The translations under genes were made by a program, and so were the position numbers. A DNA stretch of 64,000 nucleotides from Nissolia schottii (taxonomy: Eukaryota; Streptophyta; Magnoliopsida; Fabales; Fabaceae): assembly GCA_003254905.1 (NCBI GenBank), contig QANU01021372.1, positions 6,449 to 70,448 on the forward strand, given 5' to 3'. Below are positions 44,042 through 55,608 of this stretch, in pieces. Every line of letters begins with the position of its first letter. Within the stretch, counting starts at the first letter, position 1. The notes under the pieces are model-generated. The model saw nothing but the letters and a program-made list of their open reading frames with translations, was not told the origin of the DNA and did not search any database.

Positions 44042-46209
44042 GACTATTCTAAGGTGTCTGAAACTTTTCCCTGGTACCGGTTGGGTTTCCAGAGACTCAG
44101 GGCTCTCTGCTCAATTTTACCGGCTAAACAGGACAAAACGGGGTTGTTCTAGTGTCTGCAGAATCGTCCGAAACTGAGCGGAACTCCGTTTTCCGTCAGT
44201 CTCGACTTACCATCAAATCCTAAGGGCCATAGGGAATTATTTAAGTTTCATTGGAATTTCCAAAAACTAAACCGAAAATCTTCTGCAGACATGTCTGTCC
44301 TTAAGGGTTTAGGTTTCTACCCGGTTAACCAGTATAAGGGCTTCTATGGGTATTTCTCCTGTGAAATTCATTACTAAGGAAAAAGTTGAATGTTACAGCT
44401 TGGATGTAAAACTGTCACAACCCCCATGGAATCATCTCAAAAATTGGCTAAAGATTCAGGTGATTTGCTTCCTGATGCAGCACCATACAGGCGACTAATT
44501 GGCAGACTCATATACCTTACAACAACCCGGCCTGGCATTGCCTTTGCTTTGAATCAATTAGCCCAATACATGGCTGCTCCCACCAACGTCCATATGCAAG
44601 CTGCTGCCAGGGTTATTCGATACTTCAAGGCTTCTCCAAGCCTTGGTTTATTCCTTTCTGCAGCATCAGAAGTCCAATTGAAAGTCTACAGTGATGCAGA
44701 CTGGATAGGCTGTGTTGATACCAGGAGATCAACCACGGGGTACTGTGTTTTTGTTGAAGACTCCATGGTGAGTTGGAAATCCAAGAAGCAGACTACAGTT
44801 TCGAGATCATCCTGTGAAGAANNNNNNNNNNNNNNNNNNNNNNNNNNNNNNNNNNNNNNNNNNNNNNNNNNNNNNNNNNNNNNNNNNNNNNNNNNNNNNN
44901 NNNNNNNNNNNNNNNNNNNNNNNNNNNNNNNNNNNNNNNNNNNNNNNNNNNNNNNNNNNNNNNNNNNNNNNNNNNNNNNNNNNNNNNNNNNNNNNNNNNN
45001 NNNNNNNNNNNNNNNNNNNNNNNNNNNNNNNNNNNNNNNNNNNNNNNNNNNNNNNNNNNNNNNNNNNNNNNNNNNNNNNNNNNNNNNNNNNNNNNNNNNN
45101 NNNNNNNNNNNNNNNNNNNNNNNNNNNNNNNNNNNNNNNNNNNNNNNNNNNNNNNNNNNNNNNNNNNNNNNNNNNNNNNNNNNNNNNNNNNNNNNNNNNN
45201 NNNNNNNNNNNNNNNNNNNNNNNNNNNNNNNNNNNNNNNNNNNNNNNNNNNNNNNNNNNNNNNNNNNNNNNNNNNNNNNNNNNNNNNNNNNNNNNNNNNN
45301 NNNNNNNNNNNNNNNNNNNNNNNNNNNNNNNNNNNNNNNNNNNNNNNNNNNNNNNNNNNNNNNNNNNNNNNNNNNNNNNNNNNNNNNNNNNNNNNNNNNN
45401 NNNNNNNNNNNNNNNNNNNNNNNNNNNNNNGACTATTCTAAGGTGTCTGAAACTTTTCCCTGGTACCGGTTGGGTTTCCAGAGACTCAGGGCTCTCTGCT
45501 CAATTTTACCGGCTAAACAGGACAAAACGGGGTTGTTCTAATGTCTGCAGAATCGTCCGAAACTGAGCGGAACTCCGTTTTCCGTCAGTCTCGACTTACC
45601 ATCAAATCCTAAGGGCCATAGGGAATTATTTAAGTTTCATTGGAATTTCCAAAAACTAAACCGAAAATCTTCTGTAGACATGTCTGTCCTTAAGGGTTTA
45701 GGTTTCTACCCGGTTAACCCATATAAGGGCTTCTATGGGTATTTCACCTGTGAAATTCTTACTAAGGAAAAAGTGGGATATTACAGCTTGGATGTAAAAC
45801 TGTCACAACCCCCATGGAATCATCTCAGAAATTGGCTAAAGATTCAGGTGATTTGCTTCCTGATGCAGCACCATACAGGCGACTAATTGGCAGACTTATA
45901 TACCTTACAACAACCCGGCCTGGCATTGCCTTTGCTGTGAATCAATTAGCCCAATGCATGGCTGCTCCCACCAACGTCCATATGCAAGCTGCTGCCAGGG
46001 TTGTTCGATACTTCAAGGCTTCTCCAAGCCTTGGTTTATTCCTTTCTGCAGCATCAGAAGTCCAATTGAAAGCCTACAGTGATGCAGACTGGACAGGCTG
46101 TGTTGATACCAGGAGATCAACCACGGGGTACTGTGTTTTTGTTGAAGACTCCATGGTGAGTTGGAAATCCAAGAAGCAGACTACAGTTTCAAGATCATCC
46201 TGTGAAGAA
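44042..46209. repeat. About 780-bp direct duplication flanking a 609-N gap (probable assembly overlap)
   Basis: Segments 44042-44821 and 45431-46209 are about 99% identical and lie on either side of the N block at 44822-45430. Both run from the tail of the long LTR into Copia RNase H. A real tandem duplication would need two identical nested junctions, so a contig/haplotype overlap is simpler. Confidence 0.8.
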
Positions 46210-46548
46210 GAATATAGAGCCCTGGCATCTGTAACCTGTGAACTACAGTGGTTGACATTTCTGCTCAATGATCTCAACATCCAACAACCCAACAAGGTTG
46301 CTATATATTGCGACAGCAATTCAACAATTCAAATTGCATGCAATCCTGCCTTTCATGAGAGAACTAAACACATCGAGCTTGACTGCCATTTGGTTCGAGA
46401 AAAAGTGAAAAATGGTTTCCTCAATTTGCTCCCTGTCCAATCCAAGCTTCAGCTTGCTGATGTGCTAACGAAACCGCTAGCTACTGGTCCTTTTCAGTTC
46501 TTAATCGACAAACTTGGCTTACTTAACATTTACAAAGGCAAATTATTG

Positions 46549-46636
46549 CCTCAAGCTAACTTGTGTTGTATATATATTGAGCAAGTGCTCCAATACCAAC
46601 TTGAGAATTATTTTTCACATTCAATGTTTTCTGTTA
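46549..46636 (+). repeat. Copia 2 3' LTR, partial
   Basis: 88 bp identical to 37254-37341. The first part of the LTR and the expected purine tract are not present. Confidence 0.8.
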
Positions 46637-47185
46637 ATTACAGAAGCCTTTAGAAAATCCATTAGACAAAATGAAATGAGATGTTTTGATTGATATGTGC
46701 AAGAATGGCAAAGATGAAGCAAGCAATACATGGTTTCTAGTGATTAAAATTGGTCTTGAAGAAAGAGATGGAGAGATGGTTTTGTGATCACTAGCCAAAT
46801 TTTGGCAAAACTAACATGCAAGTGTAGCAAAAGAAAGAGAGAGGATGGCTTGACGGATAAGAAACATTCTCTCTTTTTTGCTCCACTTGCACACATATCT
46901 ATAAAAATGTACTTTTTTTCTTACAAACTTAATTGAACAAAGTTATAAACCTTTATTGTTGCTGTTACAACTGGCACGAGAGACAAACTTGATGGAAATG
47001 AGATATCTTTTCATATTGAATTTTATATTTATTATGGAATCTATATCCCATATGGTTGACTCTACGGTGGCTCATATTTTGGTTGTCAAAAAATAAGTTC
47101 TAATGTCATCAAATGATGTTTTCAGCAAATCCATACCTAAGTTCAATGAATCAAGTTACAATGCCTTTGATTCGTGCAAATTTAA
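46637..47185 (+). other. Intron spacer
   Basis: AT-rich intron between two Copia elements. I looked here for the next prenyltransferase exon and did not find it. No other feature is seen. Confidence 0.5.
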
Positions 47186-47476
47186 TATCCATACTCATTT
47201 GATCTGATGGTAAAGGTGATGGCATGTTTGATCTGTGCATCTTGAGCGGTACCAGAGTGTTTATTTTTTTGACTTGAGGTGTTGATGCATTTGATTGAAT
47301 GGTGTTGGCACATGTGACTTTCGCAGTTCTTCAGAAATGGAACTTTTGATCCGCATGGCTTTCAAGTGTCGACATGTTTATTTGATCCATAAGGGTTTTT
47401 GGTTTCAGCGCGCTTGATTCGAGCAAATTGACATGTGCCGGTTCCTTTAATATACGTGACTTTGATGTGTTGGCGC
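47186..47476. repeat. Degenerate 32-bp repeat, left part
   Basis: Loosely periodic units of the form GTGY...TTTGATCC...TGACTTTNAT recur, for example CATGTTTATTTGATCCATAA and ATGTGCCGGTTCC. They continue after Copia 3 at 52406. The left part is more decayed than the right. Confidence 0.5.
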
Positions 47477-47780
47477 TGAAGGCACACTAACAGAACAGAA
47501 GCCAAGCACCAGCAGCATAGCTAGCTAGCATTGGCATAGCAATAACAGAAGAAGTTAGTGACAATTAGGCAGTTAGGAGTTTGTTAGTGGGTTGTTAGTT
47601 AGTTAGAGGCCAAAGCTGTTGAGCTACATGTGTGTGTATATATATTGCAATTATCAATAAAGAATAAACGAAAGTGATTAACTTCATAATCCATCTTACT
47701 CTGTAATTCTCAAACCCTGATTTCTCTTAAACTCTACTCTGCTATGCTCTCTCATTTTCATTCCAGCACTGATACCTTTA
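47477..47780 (+). repeat. Copia 3 5' LTR
   Basis: 304 bp, longer than its partner because of internal length differences. It contains the AGCTAGCTAGCATTGGCATA block. Confidence 0.85.
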
Positions 47781-48000
47781 TGGTATTAGAGCTTGATCCA
47801 TTCATGGCTTCCGCAAGCTCTGAAATTTCACCATCTTCATCACAAAATGTGATTCATACCTTCTCAAATCCAGTGTCATTCAAGCTGGATGAGGAAAATT
47901 ATCTTCCTTCAAAACAACAAGCTAAAGCAATGATCGAAGGGCATGATTTACTCAATTGCATTGCTGGAAAGGAAATTCCACAAAAATATGCAAATTCAGC

Positions 48001-48571
48001 AGTTGAAGAACAAGGTTCTGTGACAGCTGAATAAAAATTGTAGAAGAAGCAAGATGCTCTCCTCAAATCATGGCTTTGTCATCAACGAGTACACCTTTCA
48101 CCACAAGAATGGTTGGATGCGAGTTTGCACATCAAATCTGGAAAGGATTAAAGGTATTCTTTGCTTCTCAAATTAATGTTAAAGTAAGGCAATTGAAGAA
48201 CAAACTTAGCAATACAAGGAAAGGAAATTCGATTACTAAATATTTTCTTGAGATAAAGAAGATCATAGATGCATTAATATCTGTTNAGTTGAAGAACAAG
48301 GTTCTATGACAGCTGAATAAAAATTGTAGAAGAAGCAAGATGCTCTCCTCAAACCATGGCTTTGTCATCAACGAGTACACCTTTCACCACAAGAATGGTT
48401 GGATGCGAGTTTGCACATCAAATCTGGAAAGGATTAGAGGTATTCTTTGCTTCTCAAATTAATGTTAAAGTTAGGCAATTGAAGAACAAACTTAGCAATA
48501 CAAGGAAAGGAAATTCGATTACTAAATATTTTCTTGAGATAAAGAAGATCATAGATGCATTAATATCTGTT
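48001..48571. repeat. 285-bp direct duplication around single N (probable assembly overlap)
   Basis: Segments 48001-48285 and 48287-48571 have equal length and are nearly identical. They meet at the N at 48286, within Copia 3 GAG. Confidence 0.88.
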
Positions 48572-51500
48572 GAAAAGTTTATGACTGAAAGTGATCAAGT
48601 TGCTACAATTCTTGATGGTTTAACTGAGGAGTTTGCTCATTTATCACCTCAATCATGTCTCGGACTGAACCAATTTTTGTTGGGGAGCTTGAGGCATTGC
48701 TAATGGCACAAGAAGAGATGATAGAGAAATTCAAGAATCAGCATATTCAATCCAACTACGTTTTGACAAGTGCAAGAGGTAGAGGTGCCTGTGGAAGAAG
48801 ATCTGTAGGGAGAGGACACAACTCATCTCATGGTAGACATAGTTTTTCTAATGGTAGAGGAGCTGGAAGAACTAACTCTGTAGGAGGCAGAACTCATAAG
48901 TATCCTCTAGGACGAGTTCCTATTTGTCAAGTTTGTAATAAAAGAGGACATACAACCATTGATTGCTGGTATAGAGGAGATGAAGAACAATCTCCTCCAA
49001 CAATTCAAATCAAAATCAACAGCATCAAGGACAACATAATCAAAATCCAAGGGCTCATGTCTCAGTTACAAATGCAATTGCCATACCAGGCACAATCTAT
49101 GATCTGAATTGGTATACAGATTCCGGTGCCTCTCATCATATGACTCCAGATGCTACAAATCTCATGGATTGCAAAGAATATCAAGCCTCAGAACAAGTTC
49201 TAGTGGGTAATGGTGCTGGTTTATTGATTAATCATGTTGTAGTATCTAAATTTCAACTATCTAATTCTCCATATACTTTGAAATTAAACAGTTTGCTCCA
49301 TGTTCCTAGCATCACTAAGAACTTGATTAATGCCTCTCAACTTGCTAGAGATAATAATGTCTATCTTGAATTTCATGTTAATGCCATCTATGTTAAACTC
49401 AAGGTACCAAGGAGGTAATTCTCTAAGGAACCATTAGAAATGGACTCTACTTATTTGGCAACTTATTGCAGCCTCAACCTCAAGCAAATCTGTCATCAAC
49501 CAAAAATGTTGATTTCAAATTTGGCACTCAAGACTTGGTCATCCTTCCAAATCAAATGTTTCAAAAGTGTTGCAATCTTGTAAAATTTCCATTCCTGTAC
49601 TTGATTTAGTTTGTACTGCTTGTTGCTTAGGGAAAATGGAGCAACTTCCTTTTCCTAGTTCTAATTCTGTGTATAATTTCCCATTAGAACTTGTGTATAA
49701 AGAAATTTGGGCCCTTGCTCCTATCTCATCAATAAATGGGTACAAGTATTATGTTCATTTCCTAGATGCATATTCTAAATACACTTGGATTTTTTTTACT
49801 CAATTCAAGGTCACAAATAGCAACTGTATTCACCCAATTTCAAAAGATGGTTGAACTCCAACTTGGTTATAAATTAAAACTTTGCAAAGTGACAATGCTA
49901 AGGAATATCTGGCACTAACCAAACATCTGCAGGCACAAGGCATTACTCATAGGTTTTATTGACCTCATGTTCATCAACAAAATGGCAGTGCAGAAAGGAA
50001 GCATAGGCATATTACCATAGTTGGCTTAACTTTACTTGTAGCAGCAAGCATGGCCCTGTAGTATTGGGGAGAGGCTTTTCTCACTGCTACTCAATTGATT
50101 AACTCATTACCTACACCAATTCTGTAGCACAAGTCTCCATCAGAGGTTCTGTTTGCCAAGCAGTTACCATACTTGGCTCTAAAGGTCTTTGACTGCTTAT
50201 GCTATCCATATACAAGACCATATAACATTCATAAGCTTGATTTCAAGTCTATTCCCTGTGTTTTTCTTTGATATGCTACTCAACATAAGGGTTATAAATG
50301 ACTCACTCTAGATGGGAAAATCATCATCACTAGACATGTGATTTTCGATGAAACCAAGTTTCCTTTTAAAGACCATTATGCTTTATTTCATGGTGTTGAT
50401 TCTTTATCTCACATTTCTAAGTCTGTTATTAGTCCTCCACTATCTATTCCACTTACTTCCTCTATATGCCCATCAAATTCACTAATTCCATCATCCACAC
50501 ACCACTCACCACCCTCACAATCTTTGCCATCGTTACCAATCTCATCTAATTCTGAACCTATCACTGTAGCACCTCCTCCACTTCAGAACACTCATCCCAT
50601 GCTTACTAGAGCCAAAAATGGAATTCATAAACCAAAGGCCTTATTACATTCTCTTGAACCTCCTCAGTTATACAAGATCTTACTATTCCTCATTGCAAAC
50701 AAGCTATGGATGATGAATACACAACCCTCATGAGAAATAATACATGAGTTTTAGTTCCTCTACCTCCTAACAAGCAGGCCATATATAGCAAGTAGGTGTT
50801 TAGAGTCAAATATCATCTTTATGGATCAATTCAGAAGTACAAAGCAAGGCTTGTAGCCAAAGGGTTTAATCAAAGACATTGGCCTGATTTTACACACACA
50901 TTCAGTCCTGTGGTGAAACTTACCACAATCAGGCTTATTCTCTCCTTAGCAGTATCAAAATTATGGTTTATTCGTCAATTAGATGTCAATAATGTTTTCT
51001 TGAATGGTGACCTTGATGAGGATGTATACATGACTCAGCCTCAAGGATATGAGATAAAAAAACCTAGACTTGTGTGCAAATTGACAAAGGCTCTTTGTGG
51101 TTTGAAACAAGCTCCACGAGCCTGGTGCTTCAAATTTTCAGCAGCACTACAGAAACTTGGATTTACTTCCACTAAGTCTGATGTTTCATTAGTTGTAAGA
51201 CACTCCAACTCGTCTATTATCTATATCTTGATATATGTTGATGATATAATCATAACAGGGAGCTCCAACACAGAAATAACTACCCTTATCAAGCATTTAA
51301 ATGTTGCATTTGCTCTCAAAGATATGGGTTCCCTACACTACTTTCTTGGCATTGATGTTAAGCACACTGCATCTGGTGGCTTACATCTTTCTTAGAGTAA
51401 GTGTGTTCAAGACTTGCTTAAAAAGGATAAAATGGGCATACAAAGGCTATGCCACTCCTATTCCTTCAAATCTTTAGCTTTTTGCAACAGGAGGCACTGC

Positions 51501-52180
51501 ATTTGAAGATTCTAGCCTCTATAGAACAATATTGGCAGCCTGCAGTATATAATAATTACACGGCCTGAACTGGCTTATTGTGTCAACCGTGTGTCCCAAT
51601 TCATGCAAAATCCACTCAATGAACACTTGAAAGTTGTCAAGCACATCTTAGGTATCTTAGCAGCAGTAGCTATTTTGGTTTGCACATCAAGCATAGTAAT
51701 GAATTGAAAATCACTAGATATAGTGATTCTGATTAGGGATCCGATCCTGATGATCACAAATCAACAAGTGGTTATTGTGTGTATCATGGTCCTAATTTGA
51801 TTGCTTGGTCCTCTAAGAAACAACATGCCATATCTCGATCCAGCACTAAAGCAGAATACCATAGCATGGCCTCCCTTATTGCTGAAATTCTGTGGATTCA
51901 CACATTGCTTACTAAAATTCATATGCCTCGAACACAACCTCCTATGTTGTACTATGATAACTTGAGTGTTGTCATGCTTGTTGCCAATCCAATTCTTCAT
52001 TCCCGTTTGAAGCATTTTGTGCTAGATTTGCACTTTGTGAGGGAACATGCTGCTCAAAGACATGTTAGCACAGGCACAGGTAGCTAATGTGCTTACAAAA
52101 GCCATATCCTCTACATTGTTTCATAAGTTTCATAACAAACTTAGAGTTAAAGATTCAGTCTCCCTGAGTTTGAGGGGGGA

Positions 52181-52405
52181 TGAAGGCACACTAACAGAAC
52201 AGAAACCAAACAACAGTAACATAGCTAGCTAGCATTGGCATAGCAATAACAAAATCAGTTAGTAATAGTTAGGTAGTTAGGAGTTTGTTAGTAGGTTGTT
52301 AGTTAGTTAGAGGCCAGAGTTGTTGAGCTAAATGTAAGTGATGAACTTCAGAATCCATCTTACTCTCTGATTCTCAAACCCTGTTCTCTTAACCAGATAC
52401 CTTTA
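52181..52405 (+). repeat. Copia 3 3' LTR
   Basis: 225 bp. A second version of it appears at 54844-55068 inside the assembly-type duplication. Confidence 0.85.
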
Positions 52406-52655
52406 GGTGAATTTTATTTGTTGTTGACGGTGTATGATTTGTGTGGCTTAAAAAGTTTCAACTTGTTAGATCCCTAGAACTTGAGGTGTTTGTGCATTTG
52501 ATTTTCCCAGCTTGAGTTACGGACGAGTTTAATCTATTTGACTTTCATGTGTCGGTGAGTTTGATCCTAGTGACATTTATGTGCAGTTGCCTTTGATCCT
52601 TATGAATTTTATGTGCCAATGTTTTTGATTTATGCAACTTCAGGCGTGTTTGATT
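52406..52655. repeat. Degenerate 32-bp minisatellite, right part
   Basis: At about 52495-52650 five successive units of 31-32 bp can be laid out. They begin GTGTTTGTGCATTTGA, TACGGACGAGTTTAA, GTGTCGGTGAGTTTGA, GTGCAGTTGCCTTTGA and GTGCCAATGTTTTTGA. Each unit has TTTGAT at the same place and a GACTTTCAT-like end. The array is repeated at about 55158-55325 in the assembly duplication. Confidence 0.7.
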
Positions 52656-52945
52656 GGTGAGTTTTAATATAGTACCCCGTGTCTTTAATTTCATGACATG
52701 GTACCCCCAAAATGGAGCTAAAATAAGTCACAAAATTAAAGCTTCTACTAGCACACCCATTTTCTAAAATTTCCTTCTCGTTCTCCAACTCTCTTCCACA
52801 CACCAACCACTGTTACCACACCGTTTAACATGAGCACCACTACTCTCAACAACCAACATCACCACCACATTCAATTACCCTTTTCCAATAGAAAAATCAA
52901 GGCACAACATAAGGAAAGAAACTATACTTATAAGATTTAGAGGAT
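52656..52945. other. Spacer between 32-bp repeat and CACTA gene
   Basis: ACC-rich sequence with no recognised feature. It may be 3' flanking sequence of the CACTA gene. The same sequence is at 55320-55608. Confidence 0.4.
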
Positions 52946-55608
52946 TTAGGGTTCCCGGGTCAGCGGGAGAATCCTCTTCATTGCCATCGGAGGATGGAGA
53001 GGATGACGAGGAGTCCTCAACAGCCAGATCGCCGGCTGGGGTGCTGGTCCCTCCCCCATGTTGTGCACAAACTGTGCAAATATCCTCTTCATTTTCCTCT
53101 CCATTTTGTCTTTACAGCACCGGAGTCTATCTCTTGTCCTCCTCCGCTCCTCGGCCATCCTAACCGCCTACTAGCTCAGCTCCTGGTTTAGCTTGAAGAC
53201 CGTCTCCCGGAGCTCATTGGACTCTCTGGGAGTACCCGCAGCAGACCCCTCCGTGGATCGATGACTACCGCGCCCCTGGTACTAACCGTAAGCTGTGTGC
53301 CTCGGCTGTAAACCCGGTTACGGTTCCGGCCGTCGGCGACGGATAACCAAATCTCCTCCTCGTCGACCGGGGGGGCGGCATAGTGCCCTTGGCGGTAGCT
53401 TGTGACTGCTGAGTCTGTGCCTCCCGAAGAGCGACCTCAAATTCTGCCTACATAAATAATAGATGCCAATACCCGTTATAAGAATATAGTAACAAGAATT
53501 AAATTAACAAGACAAAGAACACATGACACTATTTGAATAAATTGACACCGTTACATACTGTAGTTTGCTCCGACCGTGCATCGACCCATTTTGACTTGTC
53601 AGCCTTGAGCGTATGTGTGTCGCGAAATAACTCAGCATCGGTCAGCGGCCTCCCGAGGGTGCGCTCCTACATATCAGCCATGAAATATATCATTAACTAG
53701 CAAACAAATTTTTTTGCCATACATAGTACTTAATAGTGCATTATTTATCATAATCATTACCATTCTCCTCCGCGTGTCACCCAGGGAGGCTGAACCTAGC
53801 GTGTGGACATTACCGCCTTGACCCTCATTGCGAGCATGCTTTGAGGCCGCATACCTGCCCTTGTACTCGTCATACTTCCAGTACTCCTTCAAGGCCACCA
53901 GCTAGTCAGGGGTCATCCAATCAGGCTCAGGGCTCTTCCCTACTTTGATGTCCCAGAAGAGCTGCTGCAAATGCCTGTCGGCTCTATAATTGAATGCCCT
54001 CCACATAGCTGGGAGATCGTCCTCGTCGTAGATAAAATGATCCTAAAAAATCAACACAACTTATTGACCAAACTATCATATAACACAATTATTGTAGTTC
54101 GAGAAAAATAATGCTCACCTTGAAAGAATTGAACATGCGCTCCCTCTCCTCGTCCCAGAAATCCTGCCACTGAAAGACAGAACGAATAACACTTCACCAC
54201 CTCGGTAACCAGTCTCTTTGCGACGGTGTGGTCTACAAACCTATACATACGCCAAAATTTAAATGTGTCACCATTAATAATAAATTGTAGTATCAAAATT
54301 TAACTGATACATTAATAAACCCTAAACAAAACAATATAAGAATANACATCAAGCATAGTAATGAATTGAAAATCACTAGATATAGTGATTCAGATTAGGG
54401 ATCCGATCCTGATGATCACAAATCCACAAGTGGTTATTGTGTGTATCAGGGTCCTAATTTGATTGCTTGGTCCTCTAAGAAACAGCATGCCATATCTCGA
54501 TCCAGCACTGAAGCAGAATACCATAGTGTGGCCTCCCTTATTGCTGAAATTTTGTGGATTCGCACATTGCTTACTAAAATTCATATGCCTCGAACACAAC
54601 CTCCTATGTTGTACTGTGCTAACTTGAGTGTTGTCATGCTTGTTGCCAATCCAATTCTTCATTCCCGTTTGAAGCATTTTGTGCTAGATTTGCACTTTGT
54701 GAGGGAACATGCTGCTCAAAGACATGTTAGCACAGGCACAGGTAGCTAATGTGCTTACAAAAGCCATATCCTCTACATTGTTTCATAAGTTTCATAACAA
54801 ACTTAGAGTTAAAGATTCAGTCTCCCTGAGTTTGAGGGGGGGATGAAGGCACACTAACAGAACAGAAGCCAAACAACAGTAACATAGCTAGCTAGCATTG
54901 GCATAGCAATAACAAAATCAGTTAGTAATAGTTAGGTAGTTAGGAGTTTGTTAGTAGGTTGTTAGTTAGTTAGAGGCCAGAGTTGTTGAGCTAAATGTAA
55001 GTGATGAACTTCAGAATCCATCTTACTCTCTGATTCTCAAACCCTGTTCTCTTAACCAGATACCTTTAGGTGAATTTTTTTTGTTGTTGACGGTGTATGA
55101 TTTGTGTGGCTTAAAAAGTTTCAACTTGTTAGATCCCTAGAACTTGAGGTGTTTGTGCATTTGATTTTCCCAGCTTGAGTTACGGACGAGTTTAATCTAT
55201 TTGACTTTCATGTGTCGGTGAGTTTGATCCTAGTGACATTTATGTGCAGTTGCCTTTGATCCTTATGAATTTTATGTGCCAATGTTTTTGATTTATGCAA
55301 CTTCAGGCGTGTTTGATTGGTGAGTTTTAATATAGTACCCCGTGTCTTTAATTTCATGACATGGTACCCCCAAAATGGAGCTAAAATAAGTCACAAAATT
55401 AAAGCTTCTACTAGCACACCCATTTTCTAAAATTTCCTTCTCGTTCGCCAACTCTCTTCCATACACCAACCACTGTTACCACACCGTTTAACATGAGCAC
55501 CACTACTCTCAACAACCAACATCACCACCACATTCAATTACCCTTTTCCAATAGAAAAATCAAGGCACAACATAAGGAAAGAAACTATACTTATAAGATT
55601 TAGAGGAT

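Larger units (their letters stand above)
40914..44397 (-). mobile_element. Solo long LTR, Tekay/Del-like, copy 3, nested in Copia 2
   Basis: It starts TGAAACACCCTAGC and ends TTGAATGTTACA, 3484 bp. It is flanked by CCTTG (40909-40913) and GCTTG (44398-44402), a 5-bp target duplication with one mismatch, within Copia reverse-transcriptase/RNase H sequence. The sense strand is minus. The TATA box is GGCTATTTATAGCC (43577-43590, read as TATAAATAG on the minus strand). It shares the AGTCATAAGGTAGTGGGG and CTCCAGGCTGTTCAG blocks with its relatives. It carries a CCAGCCACCTACCGACAGG higher-order array and CCGCTCAGCGG repeats. No GAG/POL is present. It must be younger than Copia 2. Confidence 0.88.
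37186..46636 (+). mobile_element. Ty1/copia LTR retrotransposon 2, split by a nested long LTR, broken
   Basis: The 5' LTR (37186-37341, TAACAG...CTGTTA) is followed by the primer-binding site at 37342 (TGGTATCATCC). Parts in order are GAG (about 37434-38330, CCHC knuckle near 38240-38310), protease (near 38535), integrase (about 38940-39750), reverse transcriptase (about 40150-40913, YVDD near 40711) and RNase H (44398-44821 and again 45786-46540). The RT/RNase H part is interrupted by a solo long LTR at 40914-44397. A 609-N gap with overlapping flanks duplicates about 780 bp. The 3' LTR keeps only its last 88 bp (46549-46636), identical to the same part of the 5' LTR. The element is broken, with roughly half a dozen breaks besides the insertion. 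Confidence 0.88.
47477..52405 (+). mobile_element. Ty1/copia LTR retrotransposon 3, old and heavily broken
   Basis: LTRs at 47477-47780 and 52181-52405 start TGAAGGCACACTAACAG and end GATACCTTTA. The primer-binding site is at 47781 (TGGTATTAGAGC) and a purine tract (GAGGGGGGA) precedes the 3' LTR. Parts in order are GAG (about 47810-48990, CCHC knuckle CQVCNKRGHTTIDC near 48930), protease (near 49118), integrase (about 49520-50330), reverse transcriptase (about 50790-51400, YVDD near 51236) and RNase H (about 51540-52110). The LTRs differ by roughly 8-10% in substitutions plus length changes, suggesting a few My. It is broken, with more than ten breaks. Two assembly-type duplications touch it (48001-48571 and 51684 onward). 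Confidence 0.88.

Noticed and set aside
44390-45566. Long frames of 383 and 250 codons across the second gap
   Set aside because: They are mostly N. The real sequence at the edges is Copia RNase H and long-LTR tail.
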